64,000 nucleotides of DNA from Actinobacteria bacterium IMCC26207 (GTDB lineage: Bacteria; Actinomycetota; Acidimicrobiia; Acidimicrobiales; Microtrichaceae). Shown here in pieces: positions 43,221 to 52,442 of the stretch. The notes below the pieces were generated by a model. That model was not told where the DNA came from and did not search any database. It saw nothing but the letters and a program-made list of their open reading frames with translations. The stretch's first letter is position 1; the number at the start of each line of letters is the position of its first letter. The stretch covers positions 434,001 through 498,000 of the forward strand of contig LCZK01000010.1 in assembly GCA_001025035.1 (NCBI GenBank), written 5' to 3'. The translations under genes were made by a program, and so were the position numbers.

Positions 43221-43279
43221 GCGTTTACTCAACCACACTAAACGGGCCCAGTACTAAACGAGCGCATTACTAAACGAGC
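43221..43279. promoter_or_regulatory. three 11-bp repeats at 16-bp spacing plus an inverted half-site upstream of MFS gene
   Basis: ACTAAACG(G/A)GC occurs at 43237-43247, 43253-43263 and 43269-43279, exactly 16 bases apart each time; the last two are identical. An inverted half-site CGTTTA lies at 43222-43227, forming a dyad with the first copy. The cluster sits between the start of the MFS gene (43172, minus) and the dinG-like gene (43324, plus). The pattern suggests a multi-dimer operator. No regulator gene is adjacent. Confidence 0.6.
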
Positions 43280-43323
43280 CTAGAGCAGCCGGGCACAGCG
43301 CAAATGGGCCGTAGTCTTACCGT

Positions 43324-45306
43324 GTGTCCGAAGCTGCCGAGATGGAACAGAATCCACCCAGTTCCTCTGCTGCAGCAGTGCTCCTGAAAGCAGCGATAGC
43401 CGCAATTCCAGAGGGAGAGGAGCGGGCAGAGCAACTTCAGATGACTCAGGCCGTGGAGCATGCGTTTTCTGCCAAACAACACCTGGCTGTGCAAGGTCCC
43501 ACAGGTGTGGGAAAGTCGATTGCGTATCTGATTCCGGCGATCTTGGGAGCGCGCAGCGGATCACGAACCGTCATAGTGACGTCCTCCAAAGCCCTGCAGG
43601 ATCAGTTGGCCTCTGTGGAACTTCCCTTCTTGCAACGTGTCCTGGATCAGCCTTTCACCTATTCCGTCCTGAAGGGGCGGTCGAATTATGTGTGCGAGGC
43701 GGCCGTAGCAGAGGTGCGAGTGCAATTGGGCGGGGCAGGACAACAGGGTCTTGATCTTGGCCCGCAGGACTCATTCGGAGATGTTGATCTCAGTGATGCC
43801 GAGCTTCGAGATGAGGTACTCGAAATTCTCGACTGGGCCGAAGGCTCCGCAACCGGCGATATGGCGGAGTTGCCCATCACGCCTCATTGGAAGGCTTGGT
43901 CAGCAGTATCCGTTGGCCCGGGTGAATGCGTCGGGGCGAGTAAGTGCTCATACGCGTCGGACTGCAAGTCAGAACAAGCTCGTGCCGCTGCCGAGGAGGC
44001 CGAGATCGTGGTGGTGAATGCTCATCTGTATGGGGCACACATCCAAACAGGTGGAACCCTTCTCCCAGCGCACAACCAACTCGTGATCGATGAGGCTCAC
44101 GAGTTTGAGGATTCGATCGTTGGTTCCTTGAGCATTGAGCTCACCGAGGGCAGGCTGTCGAACCTCGCCAGGGTTCATGATCGCTGCGTGGCCGCTGAGG
44201 ACAAGGTGTCAGGCTCTCTTCGGTCGGCTGGTGCGATGCTCGAAGCATGTATGGATGGGATCGCAGGGTCTGGAACTGTTCGCCTGACGAGTGGTCTTGG
44301 CGAGGATCTTGCAGCTGCTGTCTCGACTGCTGCGGTGGCAGCAGACCGAGCGCTCAATAGCTTGCGTGCTGCAGCGAAGCACGCTGGCGAATCAACCGCG
44401 AAGCACCGTATCGAGCGCTCAGTCCGCATCGCTGAATCAGTGGTGGATGACACGCAGTCGCTCTTGGGAAAGCTGGGCAAAGGTACCGTGCTGTGGGTTG
44501 AGCCCACGCGCAACTATCGCCACGTTTTAAGACTGACGCGAATCGACGTTGCCGATACTCTGCGCTCACAGGCTTGGGCTGAGAAGGCGCTCACCGTGGT
44601 CTGCTGTTCTGCAACGCTTGATTCCGGCACGGCGAGTCGACTTGGCCTCGAGGCGGAGTACCTCTCTGTGCCATCTCCGTTCAATTTTCGAGATCAAGCG
44701 GTGCTTTTCGTTCCAAAGATCCACCGGCCAACGCATCCGGACTGGGCCGAGGAAGTCGCCCAAGAGGTTGAGCATGTGATTCGGGCCCTTTCGGGAAGAA
44801 CCCTGGCGCTCTTCACTTCGAATCGCATGCTGCGCTCCACTGTTGACCTGTGTCGAGAGCGACTTGAGGGATTTACCTTGCTCGCTCAAGGTGACGCTCC
44901 AAACCCCGTGTTACAAGATCAGTTTCTGAACGATGAGCATGCAAGCCTGTTTGCCACAGCTAGTTTCTGGACGGGAATCTCGAGTCCCGGACCAACCTGC
45001 TCGGCAGTGATTTTGGACAAGATCCCCTTTCCCGTGCCGACGGATCCCATTGTGCAAGCTCGCTGCGAAGTGGTCGGAGATGCAGCCTTTATGGAGGTCT
45101 CCGTGCCGGCAGCAGGTATGCAGTTGGCTCAGGGAGTAGGAAGACTGATCCGCACTGCTACTGATCGTGGAGTCGTGGTGGTCTGTGACCCTCGCCTTGC
45201 AGAAGCGCAGTATCGCAACCGGATCCTTGACCTGCTCCCACCCATGCGACGGGTCAGGAATCGCGAATTTCTTGATCAGTTCATTCGTGATTTAGAACTG
45301 GACTAG
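43324..45306 (+). CDS. dinG: DinG/XPD-type Fe-S superfamily 2 helicase
   Basis: A 660-residue DinG-like helicase. Walker A GPTGVGKS is at ~58-65 and the DEAH box VIDEAHEF near residue 256. Between them lie four cysteines (YVCE near 124, and ECVGASKC then DC near residues 200-218) placed as the ligands of a 4Fe-4S cluster in XPD/DinG enzymes. C-terminal motifs include FTSNRMLR near residue 497, SFWTGIS near residue 550, and motif VI QGVGRLIRT near residue 602. Such 5'-3' helicases resolve R-loops or damaged forks. The start is GTG; an ATG six codons downstream is an alternative. The 3' end overlaps the convergent monooxygenase gene by 26 bases. No LexA box is visible upstream. Confidence 0.88.
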   Translation: MSEAAEMEQNPPSSSAAAVLLKAAIAAIPEGEERAEQLQMTQAVEHAFSAKQHLAVQGPTGVGKSIAYLIPAILGARSGSRTVIVTSSKALQDQLASVELPFLQRVLDQPFTYSVLKGRSNYVCEAAVAEVRVQLGGAGQQGLDLGPQDSFGDVDLSDAELRDEVLEILDWAEGSATGDMAELPITPHWKAWSAVSVGPGECVGASKCSYASDCKSEQARAAAEEAEIVVVNAHLYGAHIQTGGTLLPAHNQLVIDEAHEFEDSIVGSLSIELTEGRLSNLARVHDRCVAAEDKVSGSLRSAGAMLEACMDGIAGSGTVRLTSGLGEDLAAAVSTAAVAADRALNSLRAAAKHAGESTAKHRIERSVRIAESVVDDTQSLLGKLGKGTVLWVEPTRNYRHVLRLTRIDVADTLRSQAWAEKALTVVCCSATLDSGTASRLGLEAEYLSVPSPFNFRDQAVLFVPKIHRPTHPDWAEEVAQEVEHVIRALSGRTLALFTSNRMLRSTVDLCRERLEGFTLLAQGDAPNPVLQDQFLNDEHASLFATASFWTGISSPGPTCSAVILDKIPFPVPTDPIVQARCEVVGDAAFMEVSVPAAGMQLAQGVGRLIRTATDRGVVVVCDPRLAEAQYRNRILDLLPPMRRVRNREFLDQFIRDLELD

Positions 45307-46936
45307 CGGTTCGACTCAACCAGTCGCGCTGGTCCGGGTGGGCCAACCGTTGTTTGTATTTGACGGTGTAGTCAGGCCAGTTATTGGTAACACGACCACT
45401 GGCATTTTTGTACCAACTGCTGCAGTCCTCATCCCAGACCGTCTGAGCAGTTGCGTCAGAAATCTCTGTATCGAACGCCTGCATTGACCGCTCGCGAACT
45501 TCAACCGAACGAACACCCTTCAGGACGAAATCGTCGACTAGTTGCCGGATATATCCCACCTGTTGCTCGATCATAAAGAGAATCGAATTGTGCCCAAGGT
45601 TCGTGTTTGGTCCGTACAGAATGAAGAAATTTGGAAATCCGCTAACTGCGAGTCCGAGGAATGCCCGAGCGCCGTCTTTCCAGACTTCGTTCAGGTCTTG
45701 GCTATCTCTACCTGTGATTCGCATGGGAGCCAAAAATTCGGTGGCCTGAAACCCGGTACCAAAAATGATGGTGTCTGCTGGAATCTCTTCCCCCGATTCG
45801 GTCACAACTGCCGTCTCAGTAATAGCAGCAATGCCTTCGGTAACGACTCGAGTGGTTGGCTTCAGCAGCGTTGGATACCAGTCATTAGCAATCAGGATTC
45901 GTCTGCAGCCAGGGGTGTAGTCAGGGACGATCGCCTCTACGGGAAGCTCCGGACTTGCCAGCTGCGATACCTGCTCCCGGAACTTCTTCTGCAGAATCGC
46001 TCCGAGCCGACTGCCCTTCTTCATCAGCCGAAACCGAAACTCAAAGCGCCAGTAAATAGAGGTTCGATACACCTGACGCACACCAGGAATATGCCTAAGC
46101 GCCGAGAGTTCCCAGCGCTTAAAGGCTCGGTCCGGCTTGGGCGCCACGTAGTTGACGCTGCGTTGGAACAGGGTGACTGCTGCTGCTTCGGCTGCCACCT
46201 GAGGAACAAATTGAATGGCACTCGCTCCAATACCGATTACAGCCACGCTCTCACCGCTCAGGTCGTGCTCATGGTTCCAAGCAGCCGAGTGGAACATGGT
46301 TCCTGTGAAGCTTTCAAGTCCAGGTATCTGTGGAATGTTTGGCCGGTTGAGCTGTCCCAATCCACTCACAACAATCTCGGCCTCGCAATGTTGAGCTTGC
46401 CCCGAATCGTCCCCAGTAGCCTCTTGGCCATCGGCCCCAGAATCGGTGTTGGCTCGCCGAAGCTCAAGGCTCCAGAGGCTGCGTTCCGCGGTCCATGTTG
46501 CAGCAGTGACCTCGGTGGCGAACTGAATATGCGGTCCAAGATCGTGCTCGTCTACAAGTCTCTCGAGATAGTCAAGAATCTCGGGTTGTTCAGGGAACTT
46601 GCGCGTCCAGTCAACCTTGGGCGCAAAGGAAAAGCTGTACAAGTGTGAGGGAACATCGCATGCAGCACCCGGATAGGTGTTGTCTCGCCAGGTGCCGCCT
46701 ACCCGATCGGCCTTCTCATATAGCGTGAATGAGGTGATCCCCTGCTCAAGAAGCTGAAGTGCCATGCAAATTCCGGCAGCGCCAGCGCCCAATATCGCTA
46801 TCCGAGGTGTGGGGATTCCTTCAGCGATTCGGCGCCGTACCTCTGCGTCTTGAGCCCTTCCTGCTGAGGTGGACGTCTGTTCGTGAGAGGTGGGATCGAT
46901 AAAGTTGTGTAAATGGGAACCGAGATGAAGTGCCAT
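45281..46936 (-). CDS. FAD-dependent Baeyer-Villiger-type monooxygenase
   Basis: A 551-residue flavin monooxygenase. The FAD Rossmann motif GAGAAGICMALQL is near residue 49, the BVMO-like fingerprint FTGTMFHSAAWNH near residue 207, and the NADPH Rossmann motif GIGASAIQFVPQVA near 228. The fingerprint FxGxxxHxxxW(P/D) is met except that the final Pro/Asp is Asn. Such enzymes insert oxygen next to ketones to make esters or lactones and also act on steroids. The downstream C-terminal GTGFQATEF near residue 380 is typical. I take ATG 46936 as start; GTG at 46945 adds three residues. It is convergent with dinG, whose 3' end it overlaps by 26 bases. Confidence 0.88.
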   Translation of the reverse strand: MALHLGSHLHNFIDPTSHEQTSTSAGRAQDAEVRRRIAEGIPTPRIAILGAGAAGICMALQLLEQGITSFTLYEKADRVGGTWRDNTYPGAACDVPSHLYSFSFAPKVDWTRKFPEQPEILDYLERLVDEHDLGPHIQFATEVTAATWTAERSLWSLELRRANTDSGADGQEATGDDSGQAQHCEAEIVVSGLGQLNRPNIPQIPGLESFTGTMFHSAAWNHEHDLSGESVAVIGIGASAIQFVPQVAAEAAAVTLFQRSVNYVAPKPDRAFKRWELSALRHIPGVRQVYRTSIYWRFEFRFRLMKKGSRLGAILQKKFREQVSQLASPELPVEAIVPDYTPGCRRILIANDWYPTLLKPTTRVVTEGIAAITETAVVTESGEEIPADTIIFGTGFQATEFLAPMRITGRDSQDLNEVWKDGARAFLGLAVSGFPNFFILYGPNTNLGHNSILFMIEQQVGYIRQLVDDFVLKGVRSVEVRERSMQAFDTEISDATAQTVWDEDCSSWYKNASGRVTNNWPDYTVKYKQRLAHPDQRDWLSRTASPVLNHE

Positions 46937-47054
46937 GACACTCACAGGCTATGTCCCCTGAACCACCTGCGTTCCCATAAACTTTGTACGAGGCCTCACT
47001 CCTTGAGGTCATACCGACTGCAAGAGATTGACCAAGAATCGAGATACAGCTGAC

Positions 47055-47468
47055 ATGAGCACAATTGAGCTAACGGAATCAGTTTTTGAACAAACTGTGA
47101 CAGCCGACGGGATTGTTCTGGTGGACTTTTGGGCCTCCTGGTGTGGGCCTTGCCGTGCCTTTGCGCCGGTGTTCGAAGAAGCCGCTACTGAGAATCCGGA
47201 AATCACATTCGCAAAGGTCGATACTGAGGCCGAGCAGCAACTAGCAGGCGGGCTCGGGATTCAGTCCATTCCAACTCTCATGATGTTCCGTGACGGGATA
47301 CTCATGTATCGGCAACCGGGCGCCCTGTCGAAGGACGTGCTGGCCGACTTGATCGCACAAATAGCTGCTCTGGATATGGGCAAGGTTCGAGCCGAGCTTG
47401 CAGAACAAGAGGCTGAGGCGGCCGAGTACGACGCGGCTAGTTCGGATCTTGATCAGCCTGAGAGCTAG
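47055..47468 (+). CDS. thioredoxin
   Basis: A 137-residue thioredoxin with the WCGPC active site at residues 29-33 following VLVDFWAS, the cis-Pro in QSIPTLMMF near residue 74 and the standard beta-alpha pattern. The C-terminal ~30 residues (AELAEQEAEAAEYDAASSD) are an acidic extension beyond the usual 105-residue fold. It acts as a general cytoplasmic disulfide reductase, reduced by thioredoxin reductase, which is not in this window. ATG 47055 is preferred over an upstream in-frame start at 47028 because it gives the typical N-terminus. It is convergent with the MMPL gene with only ten bases between stops. Confidence 0.92.
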   Translation: MSTIELTESVFEQTVTADGIVLVDFWASWCGPCRAFAPVFEEAATENPEITFAKVDTEAEQQLAGGLGIQSIPTLMMFRDGILMYRQPGALSKDVLADLIAQIAALDMGKVRAELAEQEAEAAEYDAASSDLDQPES

Positions 47469-47478
47469 ACGGTTCGCA

Positions 47479-49899
47479 CTACTGTTTGGTCGGAAGTTCG
47501 CCCGAAGCTGGAACTGAGCTCTCCGTTGTGGAATCCACCGGCGTTTTGCTGCCTTCGATGTTGAGGTGCGGCAACCAGGACAGCCAGCTCGGAAAGTACC
47601 AAGCCTTTGCGCCAAAGAGTTCCATGATTGCCGGAACAAGAATCATCCGGACAATGGTTGAGTCGATGAGAACAGCGACTGCCATGCCAAAACCGATCAG
47701 CTTGACTGTGGGGCTAGGACTGGCAACGAACGAGAAAAACACCGCCATCATGATGAGGGCTGCAGTGGTAATCACTCTTCCTGTTGTGGCTACTCCGAGG
47801 ATCACTGATTGCCGAGGGTCATGCGTGCTGTCCCAGATTTCCTTCATGCGGCTCATCAGGAACACCTCGTAGTCCATAGACAGGCCGAACAGAATGACAA
47901 ACATGACGAGCGGGACAAACGAGACAATTGGAATGGTCTCTGTCAGGCCGACTATCTGCCGAGCCCATCCCCACTGAAAGACCATGACAACAACCCCATA
48001 CGCAGCAGCAATAGAGAGCAGGTTCATGATTGCTGCCTTCAGGGGAACCAGAATTGACCGGAACACCAGCATCAACAGAATGAATGCTCCGAATACCACA
48101 GCCCCAATCACGATCGGCAGATACTTTTGCACCAGATCTGTCAGGTCGATCAAAGTTGCAGTGCTGCCTCCGACGTGGGCATCGAGCGAAGTTCCTCGAG
48201 TTGCGGTCTCTAGTGAAGCTCTCAGTCGCTCTACTAGTGCCTTTGTCTCTGGGGCATCGGGACCCGAAGTAGGAGTGATCTGATAGATGACGGCGGTAGT
48301 CTTGTCTGCCGAATTCGGGATGGGGCCAAGCGAATACTGAACTCCCTCAATGGTGCCTGCGGGCTGTTCGGCGGCAAGGGCTTTGCTCACCGGGGTGAGT
48401 TCTTTGAGCGCATCAAGGTATGCCAAGGGTTTATCTGGGTTGAGGCCAACGGCTACGAGTAACGGAGCGTTCACTCCCTCGCCAAAGCCGTCCGTCATCA
48501 GGTTGTAGGCAACACGTTGCGAGAGCGACTTTGGTTCTGAGCCGTCATCAGGCATGCCGAACTCAATCTTTAAAAAGGGAGCTGCCAATAGCAGCAGAAT
48601 TATTGAACCCGCGATCAGGCTCAGCCAAGGCTTGCGCGACATTGCGGTGGCGAAACGGCCCCAAAAACTTCTTGCTGGGTCCTCGGGCTCATCCTTCCTG
48701 CCGGGCAGCATGATCGTATCAATTCTTGAACCAGCGAAACCTAACCATGCGGGGAGCAGAGACAGGGCAGCGAACAGCATGACTGTCACGCCAAGTGCCG
48801 CAGCTAAGCCAAGGGTTTGAACAAGTGGGATCGGAACGAGCAGCAAACCCAGAAGTGCCACCACTACCGTGATGCCAGCAAATAACGCAGCGTTGCCAGC
48901 AGTCTGCAGAGCGTGACCGACTGCCGATACTGGCTCCTCGCCGCTTTCGATGAACTCCCGATACCGAGTGACGATGAGGAGCGAATAGTCCAAACCCACA
49001 CCCAGACTGATCATGAGCGCAACCGGAGGTGCAGAGGAAGAGACCGTGGTGAAATTGGCAAGGATGAATACCACCCCGCTAGCTGTGACCGCACCGAACA
49101 ACGCTGTGGCAATGGGGATTGCCATGCCCCAGAGCGAGCCGAACGCAAACAGAAGTAGCAGAGCACCTAGTAACAGTCCGATCTCATCGGCGTGATTTGC
49201 AAAGGCGCTGACAGGTACATTCCATGTGTCTGCCACAGCCCCACCAACTGCAACAGTCAGGCCAGCAGAGCGAGCCTGCTGTAGCGCATTGTTCACCTGT
49301 GAGTAGGGGTTGGGGTAATCAGCAGCCTTGGTATCGGCACTCACGGGATAGGTGTTCAACAAGTCCAGTGCGGACTTGTTGAAGGTGACTGTTGAATAGG
49401 CAATTGCCCCGCTCTTGCTCACAGCGGAAGGAATGTTCTTGGCTAGTTCTTCGACCGCAGCAGCTTGGTCTGCTGGCAGTTTGCCAACAATCTGCTGGAG
49501 CGAGTCTGCACCGGAAGTGGATACCGGGTTAGATACCGAACCCACCCCTTTAACCTTTTCTAACTGTGCAACGGCAGCGTCAATCTGTGCAGTGTTGGCC
49601 GCATCGGTGAGGAGTGTTCCCTTTGGCGCTGCAAACACAACCGTCGCAGTGGCTGCATTCTGTGAGCCAAACCGCTGGTCCAGCAGGTCGTAAGCCGCCT
49701 GTGAATCGGTGTTTGGAATTCGCACATTGTCGGAAATGCTCTTCTTATAGATTCCACCTACATACCCCGCAGCAACAATGATGATGATCCATGCGAGCAG
49801 CACCAGTCGGTGATGCCGAGCCATAAATCTTCCAATTCTCCCCAGCAGCGGCGGCCGGTCCGTGGGCTGCAGATCAGGAGTTTCGGTGCGATATGCCAT
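47479..49899 (-). CDS. MMPL/RND-family transporter
   Basis: An 806-residue RND-superfamily transporter. The N-terminal helix (LVLLAWIIIIVAAGYVGG near residue 33) is followed by an extracytoplasmic loop of ~160 residues (with RFGSQNAATATVVF) and then helices 2-6 (LLLGALLLLFAFGSLWG near 240). The second half repeats this: a helix near 430, a loop with GFGEGVNAPLLVAVG, and helices 8-12 including the GLSMDYEVFLMSRMKE motif near residue 675 that holds charged proton-relay residues. In actinobacteria MMPL proteins export lipids or lipid-linked glycans to the cell envelope. The strong GLSMDYEVFL motif is a family hallmark. Cargo unknown. Confidence 0.92.
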   Translation of the reverse strand: MAYRTETPDLQPTDRPPLLGRIGRFMARHHRLVLLAWIIIIVAAGYVGGIYKKSISDNVRIPNTDSQAAYDLLDQRFGSQNAATATVVFAAPKGTLLTDAANTAQIDAAVAQLEKVKGVGSVSNPVSTSGADSLQQIVGKLPADQAAAVEELAKNIPSAVSKSGAIAYSTVTFNKSALDLLNTYPVSADTKAADYPNPYSQVNNALQQARSAGLTVAVGGAVADTWNVPVSAFANHADEIGLLLGALLLLFAFGSLWGMAIPIATALFGAVTASGVVFILANFTTVSSSAPPVALMISLGVGLDYSLLIVTRYREFIESGEEPVSAVGHALQTAGNAALFAGITVVVALLGLLLVPIPLVQTLGLAAALGVTVMLFAALSLLPAWLGFAGSRIDTIMLPGRKDEPEDPARSFWGRFATAMSRKPWLSLIAGSIILLLLAAPFLKIEFGMPDDGSEPKSLSQRVAYNLMTDGFGEGVNAPLLVAVGLNPDKPLAYLDALKELTPVSKALAAEQPAGTIEGVQYSLGPIPNSADKTTAVIYQITPTSGPDAPETKALVERLRASLETATRGTSLDAHVGGSTATLIDLTDLVQKYLPIVIGAVVFGAFILLMLVFRSILVPLKAAIMNLLSIAAAYGVVVMVFQWGWARQIVGLTETIPIVSFVPLVMFVILFGLSMDYEVFLMSRMKEIWDSTHDPRQSVILGVATTGRVITTAALIMMAVFFSFVASPSPTVKLIGFGMAVAVLIDSTIVRMILVPAIMELFGAKAWYFPSWLSWLPHLNIEGSKTPVDSTTESSVPASGELPTKQ

Positions 49900-50014
49900 G
49901 TAATCAGGCTACCGGCGACCGCAAAGTACTGGCGTGATCTGCTTCCGCCGCTTTCGAGGTGGTCGAGAGCGTAACCTTACTGATTGCTGTACCGAGTTGA
50001 ATGAGGGGTTTGGA

Positions 50015-51421
50015 GTGGAGCCGAGCGCTGCAAGCGGGTTTCGAGTGGAGCATGACTCGCTAGGTCAGGTCAGAGTCCCCGCAGCAGCACTGTGGCAGGC
50101 GCAGACCCAGCGGGCCGTCGAGAATTTTGCGATCTCTGGGGAGCGAGTGCACCCAGAGGTGATCCGGTCGCTCCTACTCATTAAACGCGCTGCGGCTCAG
50201 TCCAATGGCCAGCTCGGGGTTGTGTCAGCGAGTGTTGCAGATGCAATCGGGAGGGCTTGTGACCAGCTACTTCAAGGTGACTTGCAGCAAGAGTTTCCGG
50301 TGGACGTGTTTCAGACAGGCTCAGGCACTTCCACCAATATGAATGTCAATGAAGTGATCTCGACTCTGGCAAGCAACCACCTTGGCGAGAAGGTGCATCC
50401 GAACGATCATGTCAATGCATCGCAGTCCTCCAATGATGTCTTCCCTACTGCAGTCCACATTGCAGTACTGACACGAGTAGAACGGACTCTGATTCCCTCG
50501 CTTCAGAACCTGCTCAACTCCCTTCGACTCAAGGAGTCTGAGTGGGCAGGGGTTGTCAAGGCGGGTCGAACTCACCTGATGGATGCAGTACCAGTCACGT
50601 TGGGGCAAGAATTTGGTGGCTACGCCACAGCGGTCAGCCTGGGCATCGACCGCATACATGCCACTCAGCAGCGAGTCAGTTCGTTGCCGCTCGGTGGAAC
50701 TGCTGTCGGAACGGGGCTGAATGCACCACCAGAGTTTGCTTCGCTGACGATTGAGAAGCTTTCGCTGGACCTTGGACTGAGCATGCATGAGGCCACCAAT
50801 CACTTCGAGGCTCAAGGCGGACAGGACTCACTCGTTGAGTGCAGTGGGGCCTGCCGAGTAGTGGCCATCAGCCTGAACAAAATCGCATCCGACTTACGGT
50901 GGATGTCCTCTGGCCCCGCTGCAGGTCTTGGGGAACTATCCCTTCCGGCACTGCAACCTGGCAGTTCAATTATGCCTGCGAAGGTCAACCCGGTGATTCC
51001 CGAAGTGGTACATCAGGTAGTTGCTCAGGTCATCGGAAACGATGCTGCGATTGGTTTCGCTGGCGCCTCGGGCAACTTTGAGTTGAATGTGATGATTCCA
51101 GTTATGGCCCGAAACTTGCTGGAGTCGCTCGACCTTCTGAGCAGTGCAACACTGGCGCTCTCAGAGAAATGTGTGCGTGGCAGCGTGGCACATGAGTCAG
51201 TGCTACTCGCCAATGCCGAGCGATCATCTGCCCTCGTCACTGCGCTTGTGCCCCTTATTGGATACGAGGCTGCTTCGAGGATCGCGCAAAAAGCCCAAGC
51301 CGAGGGATCATCGATACGCGAGGAACTACTCAATGAGGGGCTACTCACAGCAACGCAGATCGAGTCCGCACTGGACCTTTTGGAGATGACAAAGGGCAGA
51401 TCAGAACTGCCAAATCACTAA
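50015..51421 (+). CDS. fumC: fumarate hydratase class II
   Basis: A 468-residue class II fumarase, the usual length. The start at GTG 50015 is set by GAGGGG six bases upstream and by the homologous N-terminus (FRVEHDSLGQVRVPA); an upstream TTG/ATG start would add 27 unlikely residues. Conserved regions are TGSGTSTNMNVNE near residue 103, HPNDHVNASQSSNDVFPT near 130 and the signature GSSIMPAKVNP near residue 320, which contains the catalytic serine loop. It interconverts fumarate and malate in the TCA cycle without an iron-sulfur cluster. It stands alone and is followed directly by a 14-bp repeat array. Confidence 0.95.
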   Translation: MEPSAASGFRVEHDSLGQVRVPAAALWQAQTQRAVENFAISGERVHPEVIRSLLLIKRAAAQSNGQLGVVSASVADAIGRACDQLLQGDLQQEFPVDVFQTGSGTSTNMNVNEVISTLASNHLGEKVHPNDHVNASQSSNDVFPTAVHIAVLTRVERTLIPSLQNLLNSLRLKESEWAGVVKAGRTHLMDAVPVTLGQEFGGYATAVSLGIDRIHATQQRVSSLPLGGTAVGTGLNAPPEFASLTIEKLSLDLGLSMHEATNHFEAQGGQDSLVECSGACRVVAISLNKIASDLRWMSSGPAAGLGELSLPALQPGSSIMPAKVNPVIPEVVHQVVAQVIGNDAAIGFAGASGNFELNVMIPVMARNLLESLDLLSSATLALSEKCVRGSVAHESVLLANAERSSALVTALVPLIGYEAASRIAQKAQAEGSSIREELLNEGLLTATQIESALDLLEMTKGRSELPNH

Positions 51422-51505
51422 CTAGTCAGCACTGACTAGCTAACGCTGACTAGCCAACGCTCGTTAGTCGACGCTCGTTAGTCGACGCTCGTTAGTCGAC
51501 GCTGA
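51422..51505. repeat. six tandem 14-bp units between fumC and a small convergent gene
   Basis: Six 14-base units in perfect register: CTAGTCAGCACTGA, CTAGCTAACGCTGA, CTAGCCAACGCTCG, TTAGTCGACGCTCG (twice) and TTAGTCGACGCTGA. The array starts at the base after the fumC stop, and its last unit (51492-51505) contains the stop and final codons of the minus-strand 97-residue gene. Because 14 is not a multiple of 3, TAG on the plus strand and TAA on the minus strand occur in every frame. The first 18 bases also form a perfect 8-bp palindrome with a 2-base gap. Confidence 0.95.
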
Positions 51506-51785
51506 GGAGAGCGAAGAGTTCGGTCTTGCGATCCTCGAAGTCCTCAAAGGTGATCTCTTCATCTTCAAATTGCTGATGCAGGTCTGCGACCATCTTGAGC
51601 AGCTGATCGGGTGGGATCTCGTCGCCCTCAGAGAATGAGGAGAGTTCAATCGTCTCTTCATCCTCATCACGGGTCAGGGCATCTTCTGGACTCTTGTCGA
51701 GTCGCTTATCCCTCTTTGCTGATGCCTTGGCCTTTTTGGCCCGGTCACGTTGCAGTTTCTCAAAACTTGTTCGACTCGCACCCAT
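51492..51785 (-). CDS. small conserved actinobacterial protein, unknown function
   Basis: A 97-residue charged protein. The N-terminal MGASRTSFEKLQRDRAKK followed by KAKASAKRDKR is basic and is, from memory, a conserved start in small actinobacterial proteins. A linker with acidic residues follows, and the C-terminal ~35 residues (LLKMVADLHQQFEDEEITFEDFEDRKTELFALL in parts) resemble the SHOCT-type helical pair. No membrane segment is present. The stop and last four codons lie inside the 14-bp repeat array. It may bind nucleic acid through its basic N-terminus, but this is only suggested by charge. Confidence 0.65.
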   Translation of the reverse strand: MGASRTSFEKLQRDRAKKAKASAKRDKRLDKSPEDALTRDEDEETIELSSFSEGDEIPPDQLLKMVADLHQQFEDEEITFEDFEDRKTELFALLSVD

Positions 51786-51985
51786 GGTGCTCCTTCGTCC
51801 GGCGCCGGCACAACAGAGGTTGCTGCCGGGAATGGTAAATACCGAGAACTACATTTTGCCACGCGACTCAGAGAGAGTCGCATCATGGGCACCAAAAACT
51901 GAGCGTCCTCTCGGATAGGACGAACCCCTGAACTCAGACGATCCCATCGAGGTGGCGATCGAAAGCTGTTTCAGGGCATAAGAAA

Positions 51986-52008
51986 GCCGCCGGCTAGCAG
52001 CCGGCGGC
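51986..52008 (-). terminator. intrinsic terminator downstream of cold-shock gene
   Basis: A 10-bp perfect GC-rich stem (GCCGCCGGCT/AGCCGGCGGC) with a 3-base loop. Read on the minus strand it is followed by TTTCTT and lies 19 bases after the stop of the cold-shock gene. Confidence 0.88.
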
Positions 52009-52026
52009 CCCAAAGAATACTTAGGT

Positions 52027-52227
52027 TCAGACGACCCGAACGTTCTGGGCTTCTTCACCCTTACGACCAGGGGCTACGTCAAATTCAACGCGCTGTCCCT
52101 CTTCCAAGCTCTTGTATCCACTTCCTTGAATGTTTGAGTAGTGGACGAAGACATCCTCGCCTTGCTCACGCGAGATGAAGCCGAAGCCCTTCTCGGAATT
52201 GAAGAACTTTACGGTACCTGTTGCCAA
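52027..52227 (-). CDS. cold-shock protein (CspA family)
   Basis: A 66-residue cold-shock domain protein. The N-terminal [18 protein letters not shown] contains RNP1 (KGFGFI) and the VFVHYS segment is RNP2, both used to bind single-stranded nucleic acid. The end EAQNVRVV is standard. It works as an RNA chaperone in the cytoplasm. The ~215 bases upstream hold no gene and are long enough for a structured 5' leader as in other csp genes. A strong intrinsic terminator follows. Confidence 0.97.
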   Translation of the reverse strand: MATGTVKFFNSEKGFGFISREQGEDVFVHYSNIQGSGYKSLEEGQRVEFDVAPGRKGEEAQNVRVV

Positions 52228-52442
52228 CTTCTTCTCTTTTCACTTTCGAGCACGCCCGTATGGCTGTCCCAACGGGAAGAGTCTAGACCATCGCCACAGA
52301 GAATGTCGTATGGAATGTGCAGATTTATTCCGGACCCACTTCGAGGGCAAAAGAACTGCTACCAAACTGGGTGTGAATCTTTCCTAGTAACTCAGAGAAC
52401 CAGCGCTTAATCAGGATCGAAATCCTACAGGCCTGTGTCGAG

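Noticed and set aside
45542..46648. A 368-codon open frame on the plus strand opposite the monooxygenase
   Set aside because: It is the complement of the clear flavin-monooxygenase coding sequence, with no recognisable motif, and codon use follows the minus-strand gene.
51422..51505. 14-bp repeat array as a CRISPR
   Set aside because: Units are contiguous without spacers, far too short, and no cas gene is present.
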